Shown: positions 1 through 6,818, counted from the stretch's first letter. The stretch: 6,949 nucleotides of DNA from Chitinispirillaceae bacterium (GCA_016926315.1 JAFGOU010000341.1:1-6949); one strand, 5' to 3'. Notes: a model not told the origin generated them from the letters alone. Numbers and translations are program-made.

Positions 1-813
1 ATGTGGCGGCACCCTGTTACACAGGAAAATATCACGGCGCTCGGAAAACACGGGATCACGGTTTTGCCCGTCGGAGAGGGCGAGCTGGCCTGCAGGGCAA
101 GCGGTCCGGGAAGAATGCTGGAACCGGAAGAGATTGCCGGCCTCGTTCTCGGCGCACTGGTCCCGGTGCAGGGGCCGTTGACCGGAAAACGGATAGTGAT
201 CTCCTCGGGCCCGACCGAAGAGCCGCTCGATCCCGTACGGGTGATTACCAACCGTTCGTCGGGAAGGATGGGAGCGGCGCTTGCTTCAGCCGCGCTCCTG
301 CAGGGTGCGGAGGTCGTGGTGGTCAGCGGTCCGGCGCTATCTCCGCTTCCCGCCGGGGCGCGCATCGTGCCCGTCAGAACCGCGCTTGAGATGCGCGATG
401 CCCTGGTGCGGGAGTTCGCGCAGGCGGATGTCTGCATCATGGCGGCGGCAGTGAGCGATTTCAGGGCCGCCGTGCCGCGGAAAAAAAAGATAAAGCGCTC
501 GATTGACGGCGGGATCACCCTTGCACTTACCGCCAACCCGGACATCACCGCCCTTCTTGGGGGGAGAAAAGGCAAAAAAATGTTGGTCGGTTTCGCGCTT
601 GAAACATCACATGACGAAGCATCGGCAAAGCGGAAAATGAAGGAAAAACAGTGCGACCTCATGGTCCTGAACCGCGTTGATCAGTCGCTGGGACGTGACG
701 ATACCCGCATCAGTATTATGAGCAGCGAGGGCGGCGTCGAAAAATTCCCGGTTATGGCAAAAACAGAAGCTGCCGGTCTTATCATACAGCGGATTGCCGG
801 GCTCCTGGGCTGA
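1..813 (+). CDS. coaBC: Bifunctional phosphopantothenoylcysteine decarboxylase / phosphopantothenate-cysteine ligase (CoaBC), 5'-truncated by window edge
   Basis: CoaBC makes 4'-phosphopantetheine for coenzyme A. CoaB joins cysteine to 4'-phosphopantothenate using CTP, and the flavin-dependent CoaC decarboxylates the product; both act in the cytosol. The 270 visible residues are the last part of CoaC and all of CoaB. The first ATG is not the real start: MW at residues 1-2 is the end of the family's PxMNxxMW motif, so roughly 130 N-terminal residues lie outside the window. GELAC...GPGRM (28-39) is the CoaC flap, with Cys31 at the catalytic cysteine position (Cys158 in E. coli). CoaB motifs follow: SGPTEEPLDPVR (69-80), NRSSGRMG (84-91), AAAVSDFR (148-155), KKKIKR (161-166), NPDI (179-182) and VGFALET (196-202). 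Two small departures are Arg32 where Gly usually follows the catalytic Cys, and Arg89 where SSGK is usual. The next gene starts 4 bases after the stop. Confidence 0.95.
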   Translation: MWRHPVTQENITALGKHGITVLPVGEGELACRASGPGRMLEPEEIAGLVLGALVPVQGPLTGKRIVISSGPTEEPLDPVRVITNRSSGRMGAALASAALLQGAEVVVVSGPALSPLPAGARIVPVRTALEMRDALVREFAQADVCIMAAAVSDFRAAVPRKKKIKRSIDGGITLALTANPDITALLGGRKGKKMLVGFALETSHDEASAKRKMKEKQCDLMVLNRVDQSLGRDDTRISIMSSEGGVEKFPVMAKTEAAGLIIQRIAGLLG

Positions 814-817
814 TTTC

Positions 818-1732
818 ATGGATCCAAAAATTCTTTTTGCCGCATATGTCCGGCAGCAGAAGGAGCTGTCCCTTCCGGATATCGTTTTACCGCCGGGAAT
901 GAAGGCCGGGACGATCCTTGGATGGTTTAGGCCGGCGGCCGTCCGGGTTCCTGCCGCGGCGGAAAAACCGCGGGGAACGGGCATGCGCTCGTTTCCTGAA
1001 AAGCAGACGCGCGGAACCGGCGCCGTGACGCCGCCGTCCCCGGGGAAGGCAGGCGGCCTCTCCCGGGTGAAGAAGCTGACCGGCGTTATGCAGCTTCAGC
1101 CTACCGCCGTCGCGGTTCCCTCCCGTGCCGCCGACGGCGCTGTTTTATCTCATGAGGAAAAACGGGCGGCGCTTGCGGTCCTTTTACGGCAGGGATGTTC
1201 GGCCTGCCCCCTTGCGAAAACCCGGCGGAAATTAGTGTTCGGCGCGGGGAATGTGAGCGCGCCGCTCATGATCGTCGGCGAAGCGCCGGGTGCCGACGAG
1301 GATGAGCAGGGGATGCCGTTTGTCGGCGCAGCCGGCCGGATTCTCACCGGCCTGTGTGAGGCCATTGCATTAGACCGTAAACACGACGTATTTATAACCA
1401 ACGTTCTCAAATGCAGGCCCCCGGACAACCGGACGCCCGGCAGCGCCGAAGTCGCGGCATGCCTCCCCCTGCTGCAGAAGCAGATCGAAATCATTTCACC
1501 CCGTCTGTTGCTGCTCCTGGGAAAGGTCGCGGCGCACGCGCTCCTGGAACTGCCGGACGGCGTGGGAAAACTGCGCGGCAGGATGCATGAGTATCGCGGA
1601 ATACCCGCGCTGGTGACCTACCATCCGGCGGCGCTTCTCCGCAACGACGAATACCGGAAACCGGCCGAAGAGGACTTTAAAAAGGCGTTGCAGTTTATAA
1701 AGGGGAATACCATCGATGGCACTTCGCGATAG
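818..1732 (+). CDS. udg: Family 4 uracil-DNA glycosylase with [4Fe-4S] cluster and long N-terminal extension
   Basis: This enzyme removes uracil from DNA and so starts base-excision repair. Counting from ATG at 818 it has 304 residues. A TTG eight codons upstream (794) is also in frame, but it lies inside coaBC; the ATG four bases after the coaBC stop is preferred, although its ribosome binding site is weak. The catalytic domain covers about residues 112-295. It has the family 4 motif GEAPGADEDEQG (154-165), the NVLKCRPPDNRTP stretch (195-207) and HPAALLR (269-275). Four cysteines fit the iron-sulfur ligands: Cys127 and Cys130 (CSAC), Cys199 (KCRPP) and Cys215 (AACLPL). Residues 1-110 precede the domain. 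They begin with a possible helix (about 1-17) and continue as a Pro/Gly/Arg/Ala-rich, probably disordered stretch; family members are often only about 200 residues. The last 17 bases overlap dnaB, which suggests coupled translation. Confidence 0.93.
   Translation: MDPKILFAAYVRQQKELSLPDIVLPPGMKAGTILGWFRPAAVRVPAAAEKPRGTGMRSFPEKQTRGTGAVTPPSPGKAGGLSRVKKLTGVMQLQPTAVAVPSRAADGAVLSHEEKRAALAVLLRQGCSACPLAKTRRKLVFGAGNVSAPLMIVGEAPGADEDEQGMPFVGAAGRILTGLCEAIALDRKHDVFITNVLKCRPPDNRTPGSAEVAACLPLLQKQIEIISPRLLLLLGKVAAHALLELPDGVGKLRGRMHEYRGIPALVTYHPAALLRNDEYRKPAEEDFKKALQFIKGNTIDGTSR
1699..1705 (+). promoter_or_regulatory. Ribosome binding site of dnaB inside the 3' end of the glycosylase gene
   Basis: AAGGGGA lies 10 bases before ATG 1716. 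It supports that start even though it places the dnaB start 17 bases inside the preceding gene. The next in-frame ATG (codon 31, at 1806) would remove the conserved N-terminal stretch PPQSLDVERTILGSML. Confidence 0.6.
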
Positions 1733-3092
1733 CAGCGCTTCACCGGCGATTACCGACCGCATTCCGCCACAGTCGCTCGATGTCGAGCGGACCATTCTCG
1801 GTTCCATGCTGATCGACACCCACGCTGCGTCAACGGTGTTCGAGTTTCTCGACGAACAGGCTTTCTACGCAAGCGCCAACCGCAAAGTTTTCATGTGCAT
1901 GAAGGAAATGTTCGAAAAGAGCGTTCCCATCGACGTCATCACCCTGGCGGACGCGCTTCGAAAAAAGCAGTGGCTGGAGGCGGTCGGGGAGGAGACCTAC
2001 CTCGCCGAGCTGGCGGAAAGCATCGCGACCTCGGCCAATATCGAGCATTACGCCGGAATACTGCGCGAGAAGGCGACGCTGCGCAATCTTATCTCGACCG
2101 CGGCCGAAATCACGACCGACTGTTTCAACACCGATCTCGACGCGCAGGAGGTTCTTGACAAGGCAGAATCGAGGGTGTTCGATATCGCCGAGTCGCGCAT
2201 CAAGAACCGCTTCGAGACCGTGGGCCAGCTTCTGCCCCGGACCTTCGAAGAGATCGACGGCTACGCCAAGGGGGGGTTCCAGGGAATCCAGACCGGCTTT
2301 GCCGAACTGGACGAGATGACCACCGGCCTTCAGAAAAGCGACCTGGTCATTATCGCGGGAAGGCCGTCGATGGGCAAGACCTCGTTCAGCCTCTCCATCG
2401 CCATGAACGCGGCGATCCACCACAAGCATGCAACCGCCATTTTTTCGCTGGAAATGTCAAAGCAGCAGCTTGCCCAGCGCATGCTGTGCGGCGAGGCGCG
2501 GGTGAACATGCACCTGCTCCGCAGCGGCAAACTTCCAAAGAGGGACTACCCGCGGCTTTCGCTCGCCGCCGGGCCGCTCTCCGAAGCGCCGATTTTTGTC
2601 GACGACACTCCAGGCATCACGGTGCTCGAGGTACGGGCAAAGGCCCGTCGGCTCAAGGCGCAGAACAACCTCTCCCTCGTTATCATCGATTATCTGCAGC
2701 TCATGGGATCCACCGGCAAGATCGAAAGCCGCCAGCAGGAGATTTCGCAGATTTCCCGTTCGCTCAAGGGCGTGGCAAAGGAACTCGACGTGCCGGTCAT
2801 CGTGCTCTCCCAGCTCTCGCGGGCGCCGGAACAGCGCACCGGCAACCACCGCCCCCAGCTCTCGGACCTCCGGGAATCCGGCGCCATCGAGCAGGACGCC
2901 GATCTTGTCATGTTCGTTTATCGTGACGAAGTGTATAATAAGGAGGATGAGAGTATAAAAGGGGTCGCTGAAATCATTATCGGAAAACAGCGAAACGGCC
3001 CCATCGGCACGGTCAATGTGGCTTTTGTAAAGGATTATGCGCGGTTTGAGAACCTGACCGAACGAGTGGGGGAAGGAGCTGATGGCTTTTGA
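1716..3092 (+). CDS. dnaB: Replicative DNA helicase DnaB
   Basis: DnaB is the hexameric 5'-3' helicase that unwinds DNA at the replication fork and recruits primase. At 458 residues it is of normal family length. The N-terminal domain (about 17-120) opens with PPQSLDVERTILGSML. A linker helix region (about 145-185) precedes the RecA-like domain (about 186-450). That domain carries Walker A GRPSMGKT (215-222), SLEMS with the probable catalytic Glu (244-248), Walker B with Asp325 (LVIIDYLQLM, 321-330), LSQLSR (364-369), the DLRESGAIEQDADLV region (384-398) and GKQRNGPIGTV (423-433). DnaB genes often host inteins at the Walker A and Walker B regions; none is present here. The start overlaps the glycosylase gene by 17 bases and the stop overlaps the mlaE start by 4, so all three are probably translated from one message. 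All key ATPase residues are intact. Confidence 0.97.
   Translation: MALRDSSASPAITDRIPPQSLDVERTILGSMLIDTHAASTVFEFLDEQAFYASANRKVFMCMKEMFEKSVPIDVITLADALRKKQWLEAVGEETYLAELAESIATSANIEHYAGILREKATLRNLISTAAEITTDCFNTDLDAQEVLDKAESRVFDIAESRIKNRFETVGQLLPRTFEEIDGYAKGGFQGIQTGFAELDEMTTGLQKSDLVIIAGRPSMGKTSFSLSIAMNAAIHHKHATAIFSLEMSKQQLAQRMLCGEARVNMHLLRSGKLPKRDYPRLSLAAGPLSEAPIFVDDTPGITVLEVRAKARRLKAQNNLSLVIIDYLQLMGSTGKIESRQQEISQISRSLKGVAKELDVPVIVLSQLSRAPEQRTGNHRPQLSDLRESGAIEQDADLVMFVYRDEVYNKEDESIKGVAEIIIGKQRNGPIGTVNVAFVKDYARFENLTERVGEGADGF
3071..3078 (+). promoter_or_regulatory. Ribosome binding site that fixes the TTG start of mlaE
   Basis: GGAAGGAG is a strong Shine-Dalgarno sequence inside the last codons of dnaB. 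It sits 10 bases before TTG 3089 and only 3 bases before ATG 3082. The ATG is in another frame and reaches a stop after 14 codons, so the TTG is the usable start. Confidence 0.65.
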
Positions 3093-3889
3093 CCGGAATC
3101 CTGCGCATCGTATCGCTTACCGGTGAGGCCGCATTTTCAGTCGGGCGGAGCGGAGGTCTTTTTTTCCGGGGGTTTTACCGCTTTGTCAGCCTTGCGGGCA
3201 AGACAGCGTCGCGGAGCTGGCTGCTGGTAAAAAATCCCGATCTCACCATTGCGCAGATGTTCGGTCTGGGGATTGAATCGCTGGCCCTCGTGACCGTTAT
3301 CGCCATCTTCCTTGGTACCGAAACGGTCATCCAGGCGGTGTACCAGATGTCGGGCATCATTCCGATGCGCTATCTCGGCGTGCTGGTGTGCAAAACCATG
3401 ATCACCGAACTCGGGCCCGTGATAACGGCAATGGTAATCGCCGGCCGGGTCGCCACGGGAATTGCCGCGGAAATCGGCTCCATGAAAACTACTGAGCAGC
3501 TTGACGCCATGCAGGTACTCCGCCTCGATCCGATCAGGTACCTGATCGTTCCAAGGACCGTGGCCTGTGTGGTCATGCTGCCGGTACTCGTTATCTGGGC
3601 CGAACTGGTGGGCTTTTTGAGTTCCATCGTCACGGTTCTTCTTACGGTCGATGTCACCCTGCACAGCTATCTTTCGGGACTGCGTCTTTTTTTCGCCCCG
3701 ATAGATCTTTTCGTCGGGATTTTCAAGACCATGGTGTTCGGCGCGATCCTTTCGCTCACCGGCGCCTATTTCGGGTTCGAGGCAAAACCCGGGGCTGAAG
3801 GAGTCGGCGAGGCGACCACCAAGGCGGTCATAGTTTCGGCGATCCTTATTCTCATATTTGACTTTATCATCGCGGTACTGGTATTATAA
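3089..3889 (+). CDS. mlaE: MlaE-family ABC transporter permease (outer-membrane lipid asymmetry / MCE-type lipid transport)
   Basis: MlaE is the inner-membrane permease of the Mla/MCE phospholipid transporter, which moves lipids between the inner and outer membranes with the ATPase MlaF and the MCE protein MlaD. The 266 residues match the usual length. There is no STAS domain fused at the N-terminus. An amphipathic N-terminal part (1-50) precedes the first hydrophobic segment (about 62-90). The family signature lies at 107-156: ELGPVITAMVIAGRVATG, then AAEIGSMKTTEQLDAMQV and DPIRYLIVPR. Further hydrophobic segments are at about 157-187, 202-228 and 244-266, with the conserved ATTKAV near 242-247. 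The start is TTG, overlapping the dnaB stop as TTGA and supported by GGAAGGAG. mlaF follows after 6 bases. The preserved signature suggests a working permease; the lipid direction and partner cannot be read from the sequence. Confidence 0.93.
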   Translation: MTGILRIVSLTGEAAFSVGRSGGLFFRGFYRFVSLAGKTASRSWLLVKNPDLTIAQMFGLGIESLALVTVIAIFLGTETVIQAVYQMSGIIPMRYLGVLVCKTMITELGPVITAMVIAGRVATGIAAEIGSMKTTEQLDAMQVLRLDPIRYLIVPRTVACVVMLPVLVIWAELVGFLSSIVTVLLTVDVTLHSYLSGLRLFFAPIDLFVGIFKTMVFGAILSLTGAYFGFEAKPGAEGVGEATTKAVIVSAILILIFDFIIAVLVL

Positions 3890-3895
3890 AAACTC

Positions 3896-4762
3896 ATGGC
3901 ACTCCTCTCGATAGAGCATCTAAAGAAGCATTTCGGCAACCAGGTCGTGCTTGACGATATCAACCTTGAAGTAAACAAGGGTGATATTCTCTGCATCATC
4001 GGGCAGTCGGGAAGCGGGAAAACGGTTCTTTTCCGGCACATCATCGGGCTCATCTTTCCCGACGGAGGATTGATCAGGCTCGAAAACGAGGCTATTTCTT
4101 CGCCGACCACGCGTCCGGTGGAATTCAACCGGCACCGGCGGCGGTTCGGCATTCTTTTCCAGGGCGCGGCGCTGTTCGATTCAATGAACGTGGGGGAAAA
4201 TCTGGCGTTTCCGTTGCGGGAGCACACCGGAATGTCGGAACAGGAGATCGAAAAAATCATCGGCGAATCGCTCGAAATGGTCGGGCTCAAGGAGATCTTC
4301 AAGACAAAGATGCCCTCCGAGCTCTCCGGCGGCATGCGCAGCCGTGTCGGGCTAGCCCGGGCGCTCGTCATGAAACCGGAGATCATGCTGTACGACGAAC
4401 CCACCTCGGCGCTCGATCCGATCATGACCGACAAGATCAACGATCTGATCCTTGGCCTCCGCGACCGGCTTCAGATGACCTCCATCGTCGTGACCCACGA
4501 CATCAGCTCCGCTTATAAAATCGCCGACAGGATCGCCATGATCCACGAGGGGAAAATCATTTTCACCGGCACGCCGGGTGAAATCAGGAAATCGCGCAAT
4601 CCGTACATCCAGCAATTCATCCGCGGCCAGCGAAAAATGCACTATGCAGTTGAGGAAGAAGAGGTGTATGCCACTCCCTTTGAAACTGCCAGAGGCTCAC
4701 CCGAAACCGCAGCGGTCGCGGACCCGCTTTTTAACAAGCGGTTTACCCTGCCGGGTAAATGA
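3896..4762 (+). CDS. mlaF: MlaF-family ABC transporter ATPase
   Basis: MlaF is the cytoplasmic ATPase that powers the MlaE permease. The 288 residues contain Walker A GQSGSGKT (36-43), Q-loop Gln89 (ILFQG), the signature LSGGM (143-147), Walker B IMLYDEP with Asp167 and catalytic Glu168, a D-loop SALDP (171-175) and the switch His201 (VVTHD). LSGGMRSRVGLARAL and DEPTSALDPI are typical of the Mla/Mkl subgroup. After the fold ends near residue 245, a tail of about 40 residues rich in Glu, Ala and Pro follows. MlaF proteins can have a short C-terminal extension, but this sequence is not one I recognise. The gene starts 6 bases after mlaE with no clear ribosome binding site, so translation is probably coupled. 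No mlaD follows: the next gene is convergent. The last twelve codons lie in two perfect hairpins. Confidence 0.93.
   Translation: MALLSIEHLKKHFGNQVVLDDINLEVNKGDILCIIGQSGSGKTVLFRHIIGLIFPDGGLIRLENEAISSPTTRPVEFNRHRRRFGILFQGAALFDSMNVGENLAFPLREHTGMSEQEIEKIIGESLEMVGLKEIFKTKMPSELSGGMRSRVGLARALVMKPEIMLYDEPTSALDPIMTDKINDLILGLRDRLQMTSIVVTHDISSAYKIADRIAMIHEGKIIFTGTPGEIRKSRNPYIQQFIRGQRKMHYAVEEEEVYATPFETARGSPETAAVADPLFNKRFTLPGK
4724..4759. terminator. Two abutting hairpins covering the last twelve codons of mlaF; possible bidirectional termination or mRNA 3'-end element
   Basis: Hairpin 1 pairs CCGCTT (4724-4729) with AAGCGG (4736-4741) around loop TTTAAC. Hairpin 2 pairs TTTACCC (4742-4748) with GGGTAAA (4753-4759) around loop TGCC. 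Both stems are perfect, they touch without a spacer, and the pair ends at the base before the mlaF stop codon. They sit between two convergent genes, where a terminator is expected. Neither strand has a long T-run after the stems (only TTTA follows hairpin 1), so this is not a textbook intrinsic terminator. The remaining gap, 4763-4825, holds only a weak GTACCG/CGGTAC inverted repeat with a 30-base loop. Confidence 0.4.
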
Positions 4763-4825
4763 GCTACTCTACTGACCCTGTTGTACCGCACGGACCAACC
4801 AGCTCCCGTATAAGCGCCCGGTACC

Positions 4826-6568
4826 TTACTCCTGTTTCTTGATAACAATACCGTTTTTCAATCTCGTCGGCGTGCTTTGCCCCTTAATTTTTCTTCCCGA
4901 CAGCGAATAAAGGCCCTTGTCGCCCGAAAGCTGTTTCGAAGCGTTGCTGTTTGTTATCAGGAGCGTGCGGAATTTCCGCGGTTTCAACGTTGCCCGCCCT
5001 TTGCTGCCCGGTCCGATGGTTCGCGTCAGTCCGTAAAGGTTTGCCGGTAGTTCATCGAGGGTGATCACCTTTTCACTGTTGTAGATCGTGCTGAGAAGCA
5101 CAGGGTCGTTGTAGGTCGAACTCATGATGAAATCGCCATACCATGGGCAGAAATAGAGCCACCAGGCCCCTTCATTGGTTATGTTTTTAATGTCGGGGAT
5201 GATGTCGTTTTCAGTCAACGCCACCATTTTGGTGTCCTTGGTATAATTAACCAGTGTTAAAAACACCGTTGTCGCGGCGCTGGTCTTCCAGAAATGGGGA
5301 GACCCTTCATATTTATCGTAGGCGACGATGTCGACACAATCATCTCCCGGATACCATTGAAACGAGTTCGCATAGGTATACAGATTTACTTCCCAGAGGA
5401 TATTATGAAGCCCGTAGTTTACGGTCAGGGTGGTATAAAGAAGTTTCCAGAGTTGTTTGAACACCTCCGCGCCCCCTGATCCCCACCAGAACCATGCGCC
5501 TGAACCGTCGGTGTTGTTGTTGCCTTCGGCTTCATGGAAAGGGCGCAGAAGAACAGGGACCTTTGCGTTCTGAAGAATGAGGAGCTGCTTTGCAAGGGAG
5601 TCGATCGCGCGCATCAGATAGGCGTGTTCCTTGGTGGTTTTATCGAGACAGTTGGCAGCCTTGAAGGAGGCGGTCGGTTTATAGGTGCATCGCTGCCAGT
5701 TCAGCGTATCGCCGATTGTATACCCTGCAAAATCAGACGGCACCGTGATATGCCAGCTTGCCGTTGCTATACCGTTGCGCTGTTTCACCCATTTGATCAT
5801 GCGATACGTGGTACTGTCCTCCCACCCGTACAGGGGATTGTAGTTCATCAGATCAAAACCTCTGATGGCAGGATATTTGCCCGTCTTGCCGAAGATATAG
5901 TCAAATTCGAGCTCCATGTTGCCATTGTTTCCGCCGCCGTAGATTTCCTGCTGGCCCGAAATGACATGATTGCCGTATACGCCGGTAAGATAAAGTTTGA
6001 GCGATTTTGTCTCGGATGTCGCGTTCGCATCGCAGGGAGCAGCAGAAACCTTGAGTCTGGGCATGTTGGCATGGTCGAAGGATACGACGTCATACAGTAT
6101 GAACCCCCAGCTTCCTGAGGTGCCGATCTCAATTTTAGCCGTACCTGCCTCAAGGTAGGTAAAGCCGAAACTGTAGTCAATCCAGTCGCCATTGTTCGGA
6201 ATGTAAAAATTACCTTGTGAAACGCCGTTGATGCTGACCACCTGGAGCCGGGTGTCACCCTTGTTTCCAAGATACATCCAGCATTTTGTCGAAAGCTCGT
6301 ACATGCCGTTTTGGGGAATGGTGACCTCCAGTGTCAGCGTACCTGCGTTGGAAACCCACACAAACCCGTTGCCGGAATAACCGGGATAACTGGTCCCGTA
6401 GACATTGGTAGTAACCGTGGCCCCGTTGCTGAGAGCGCAGGATTCCGCTTCAATTTTAACCGGCAGGGTATGTGCGGCATGGTTTGAAACCGGCATGAAT
6501 AAAAGAATTGAACAGGCCGTTGCAGTGGCGTTCAACCTCACCATCGCCCTGCTGAAAATTTTCTTCAT
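4826..6568 (-). CDS. Secreted GH26 beta-mannanase-like glycoside hydrolase with N-terminal CBM35/CBM6-like module and sorting-like C-terminal tail
   Basis: GH26 enzymes mostly hydrolyse beta-1,4-mannan by a retaining mechanism. ATG 6568 is chosen because AAGGGTGG lies 7 bases upstream and a signal peptide follows at once: K2, K3, R7 and R11, a hydrophobic stretch about 12-27, and likely cleavage near Ala31/Ala32. A longer in-frame reading from 6667 would bury the signal. Residues about 37-166 form a CBM35/CBM6-like beta-sandwich (IEAES, YPGYSGNGFVWVS, GDWIDYSF, ILYDVVSFD). The catalytic domain spans about 185-500: YPAIRGFDLMNY (232-243), SWHITVPS (271-278), LRPFHEAEGN (341-350) with acid/base Glu346, WFWWG (359-363), WYPGDDCVDIVAYDKY (405-420) and nucleophile Glu453 (ALTEND). 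The glutamates are 107 residues apart; in Cellvibrio Man26A they are 108 apart (212 and 320). The tail (about 531-580, GLYSLSGRKIKG and LKNGIVIKK) resembles a type IX-like sorting domain. Fold and export are well supported; mannan specificity is inferred. Confidence 0.9.
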   Translation of the reverse strand: MKKIFSRAMVRLNATATACSILLFMPVSNHAAHTLPVKIEAESCALSNGATVTTNVYGTSYPGYSGNGFVWVSNAGTLTLEVTIPQNGMYELSTKCWMYLGNKGDTRLQVVSINGVSQGNFYIPNNGDWIDYSFGFTYLEAGTAKIEIGTSGSWGFILYDVVSFDHANMPRLKVSAAPCDANATSETKSLKLYLTGVYGNHVISGQQEIYGGGNNGNMELEFDYIFGKTGKYPAIRGFDLMNYNPLYGWEDSTTYRMIKWVKQRNGIATASWHITVPSDFAGYTIGDTLNWQRCTYKPTASFKAANCLDKTTKEHAYLMRAIDSLAKQLLILQNAKVPVLLRPFHEAEGNNNTDGSGAWFWWGSGGAEVFKQLWKLLYTTLTVNYGLHNILWEVNLYTYANSFQWYPGDDCVDIVAYDKYEGSPHFWKTSAATTVFLTLVNYTKDTKMVALTENDIIPDIKNITNEGAWWLYFCPWYGDFIMSSTYNDPVLLSTIYNSEKVITLDELPANLYGLTRTIGPGSKGRATLKPRKFRTLLITNSNASKQLSGDKGLYSLSGRKIKGQSTPTRLKNGIVIKKQE

Positions 6569-6575
6569 GATGCAA

Positions 6576-6583
6576 CCACCCTT
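6576..6583 (-). promoter_or_regulatory. Ribosome binding site of the mannanase gene
   Basis: On the minus strand AAGGGTGG precedes ATG 6568 by 7 bases. This decides the start: the in-frame ATG at 6586 directly abuts this site and would make it coding. Confidence 0.65.
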
Positions 6584-6597
6584 CATTGTAAGTTCCA

Positions 6598-6618
6598 CTT
6601 TCCGGATTTTCGGGAAAG
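6598..6618. other. Imperfect inverted repeat in the mannanase 5' leader
   Basis: CTTTCC (6598-6603) pairs perfectly with GGAAAG (6613-6618) around a 9-base loop; one more G-C pair can form if a base is bulged. It lies 15 bases upstream of the mannanase ribosome binding site. It could be an mRNA leader hairpin or a protein binding site. No regulator gene accompanies it, and a chance occurrence is possible. Confidence 0.3.
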
Positions 6619-6664
6619 GTTGAAGACTATTCTGAGACGGCTGATACCTAAAATATGCACGGCC

Positions 6665-6718
6665 CACCGCAAAGGCCTGTATTGAGCCTGCCGAAATACG
6701 CCAAGGGCACAGAGAAAA
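6665..6718. repeat. Composite intergenic repeat, copy 1
   Basis: This 54-base copy matches copy 2 (6883-6936) at 47 positions. The outer element is three 9-base units: CCGCAAAGG (6667-6675), CGCCAAGGG (6699-6707) and CACAGAGAA (6708-6716). A 23-base inner element (6676-6698, core TTGAGCCTGCCGAAATA) separates units 1 and 2. The units are more degraded than in copy 2. The copy ends 97 bases upstream of the mannanase start, so it lies in or near that gene's promoter region. Confidence 0.85.
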
Positions 6719-6788
6719 TATAATGAAATCAAGCCGAACAAAACAAGGTATGGAAAAACACTACCATCCCATAGGAGTTCATAAAAAG

Positions 6789-6818
6789 TTGACATAAAAG
6801 CTAACCATGTGACATGTT
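6789..6818 (+). promoter_or_regulatory. Weak candidate promoter for the 35-codon frame
   Basis: TTGACA (6789-6794) is a perfect -35 hexamer. The best -10 at 18-base spacing is CATGTT (6813-6818), with only 3 of 6 consensus bases. The position fits a start codon at 6834, and a near-palindrome overlaps the spacer and -10. The call is tentative because the -10 is poor and the region is A+T-rich. Confidence 0.25.

Noticed and set aside
1..3. ATG at base 1 as the start of a short CoaB-only gene
   Set aside because: The residues that follow are the end of the CoaC domain (MW motif, catalytic-type Cys, GPGRM), so the ATG is an internal methionine.
481..489. A8G run in coaBC as a programmed frameshift site
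   Set aside because: It encodes the conserved lysine-rich KKKIK motif and the frame continues normally to the end of the family domain.
794..817. TTG 794 as the glycosylase start
   Set aside because: The added residues overlap coaBC and match nothing in the family, and an ATG sits 4 bases after the coaBC stop.
1830..2429. 199-codon minus-strand frame opposite dnaB
   Set aside because: It is a codon-bias shadow of dnaB in high-G+C DNA, with no recognisable domain or ribosome binding site.
3766..4440. 224-codon minus-strand frame opposite mlaE/mlaF
   Set aside because: It is rich in Ser, Met, Pro and Arg, spans two real genes on the other strand and has no domain.
4783..4824. GTACCG/CGGTAC inverted repeat as a terminator
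   Set aside because: Six-base arms around a 30-base loop with no T-run are within chance expectation.
5534..6118. 194-codon plus-strand frame opposite the mannanase
   Set aside because: The minus-strand frame has clear GH26 motifs and a ribosome binding site; this one has neither.
6585..6590. Minus-strand TACAAT as a -10 for the mannanase
   Set aside because: It lies directly next to the ribosome binding site, so the transcript would start inside or after that site, and no -35 is present at 17 bases.
6583..6795. Minus-strand 70-codon frame with a hydrophobic segment (FPYLVLFGLISLYFLCALG), ending at the mannanase ribosome binding site as a possible leader peptide
   Set aside because: About a quarter of it (VFRQAQYRPLRW and neighbours) is translation of repeat copy 1, there is no clear ribosome binding site, and the hydrophobic part is what A+T-rich DNA often gives. 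Its TGA does overlap an in-frame ATG (6586) of the mannanase, so it is noted here.
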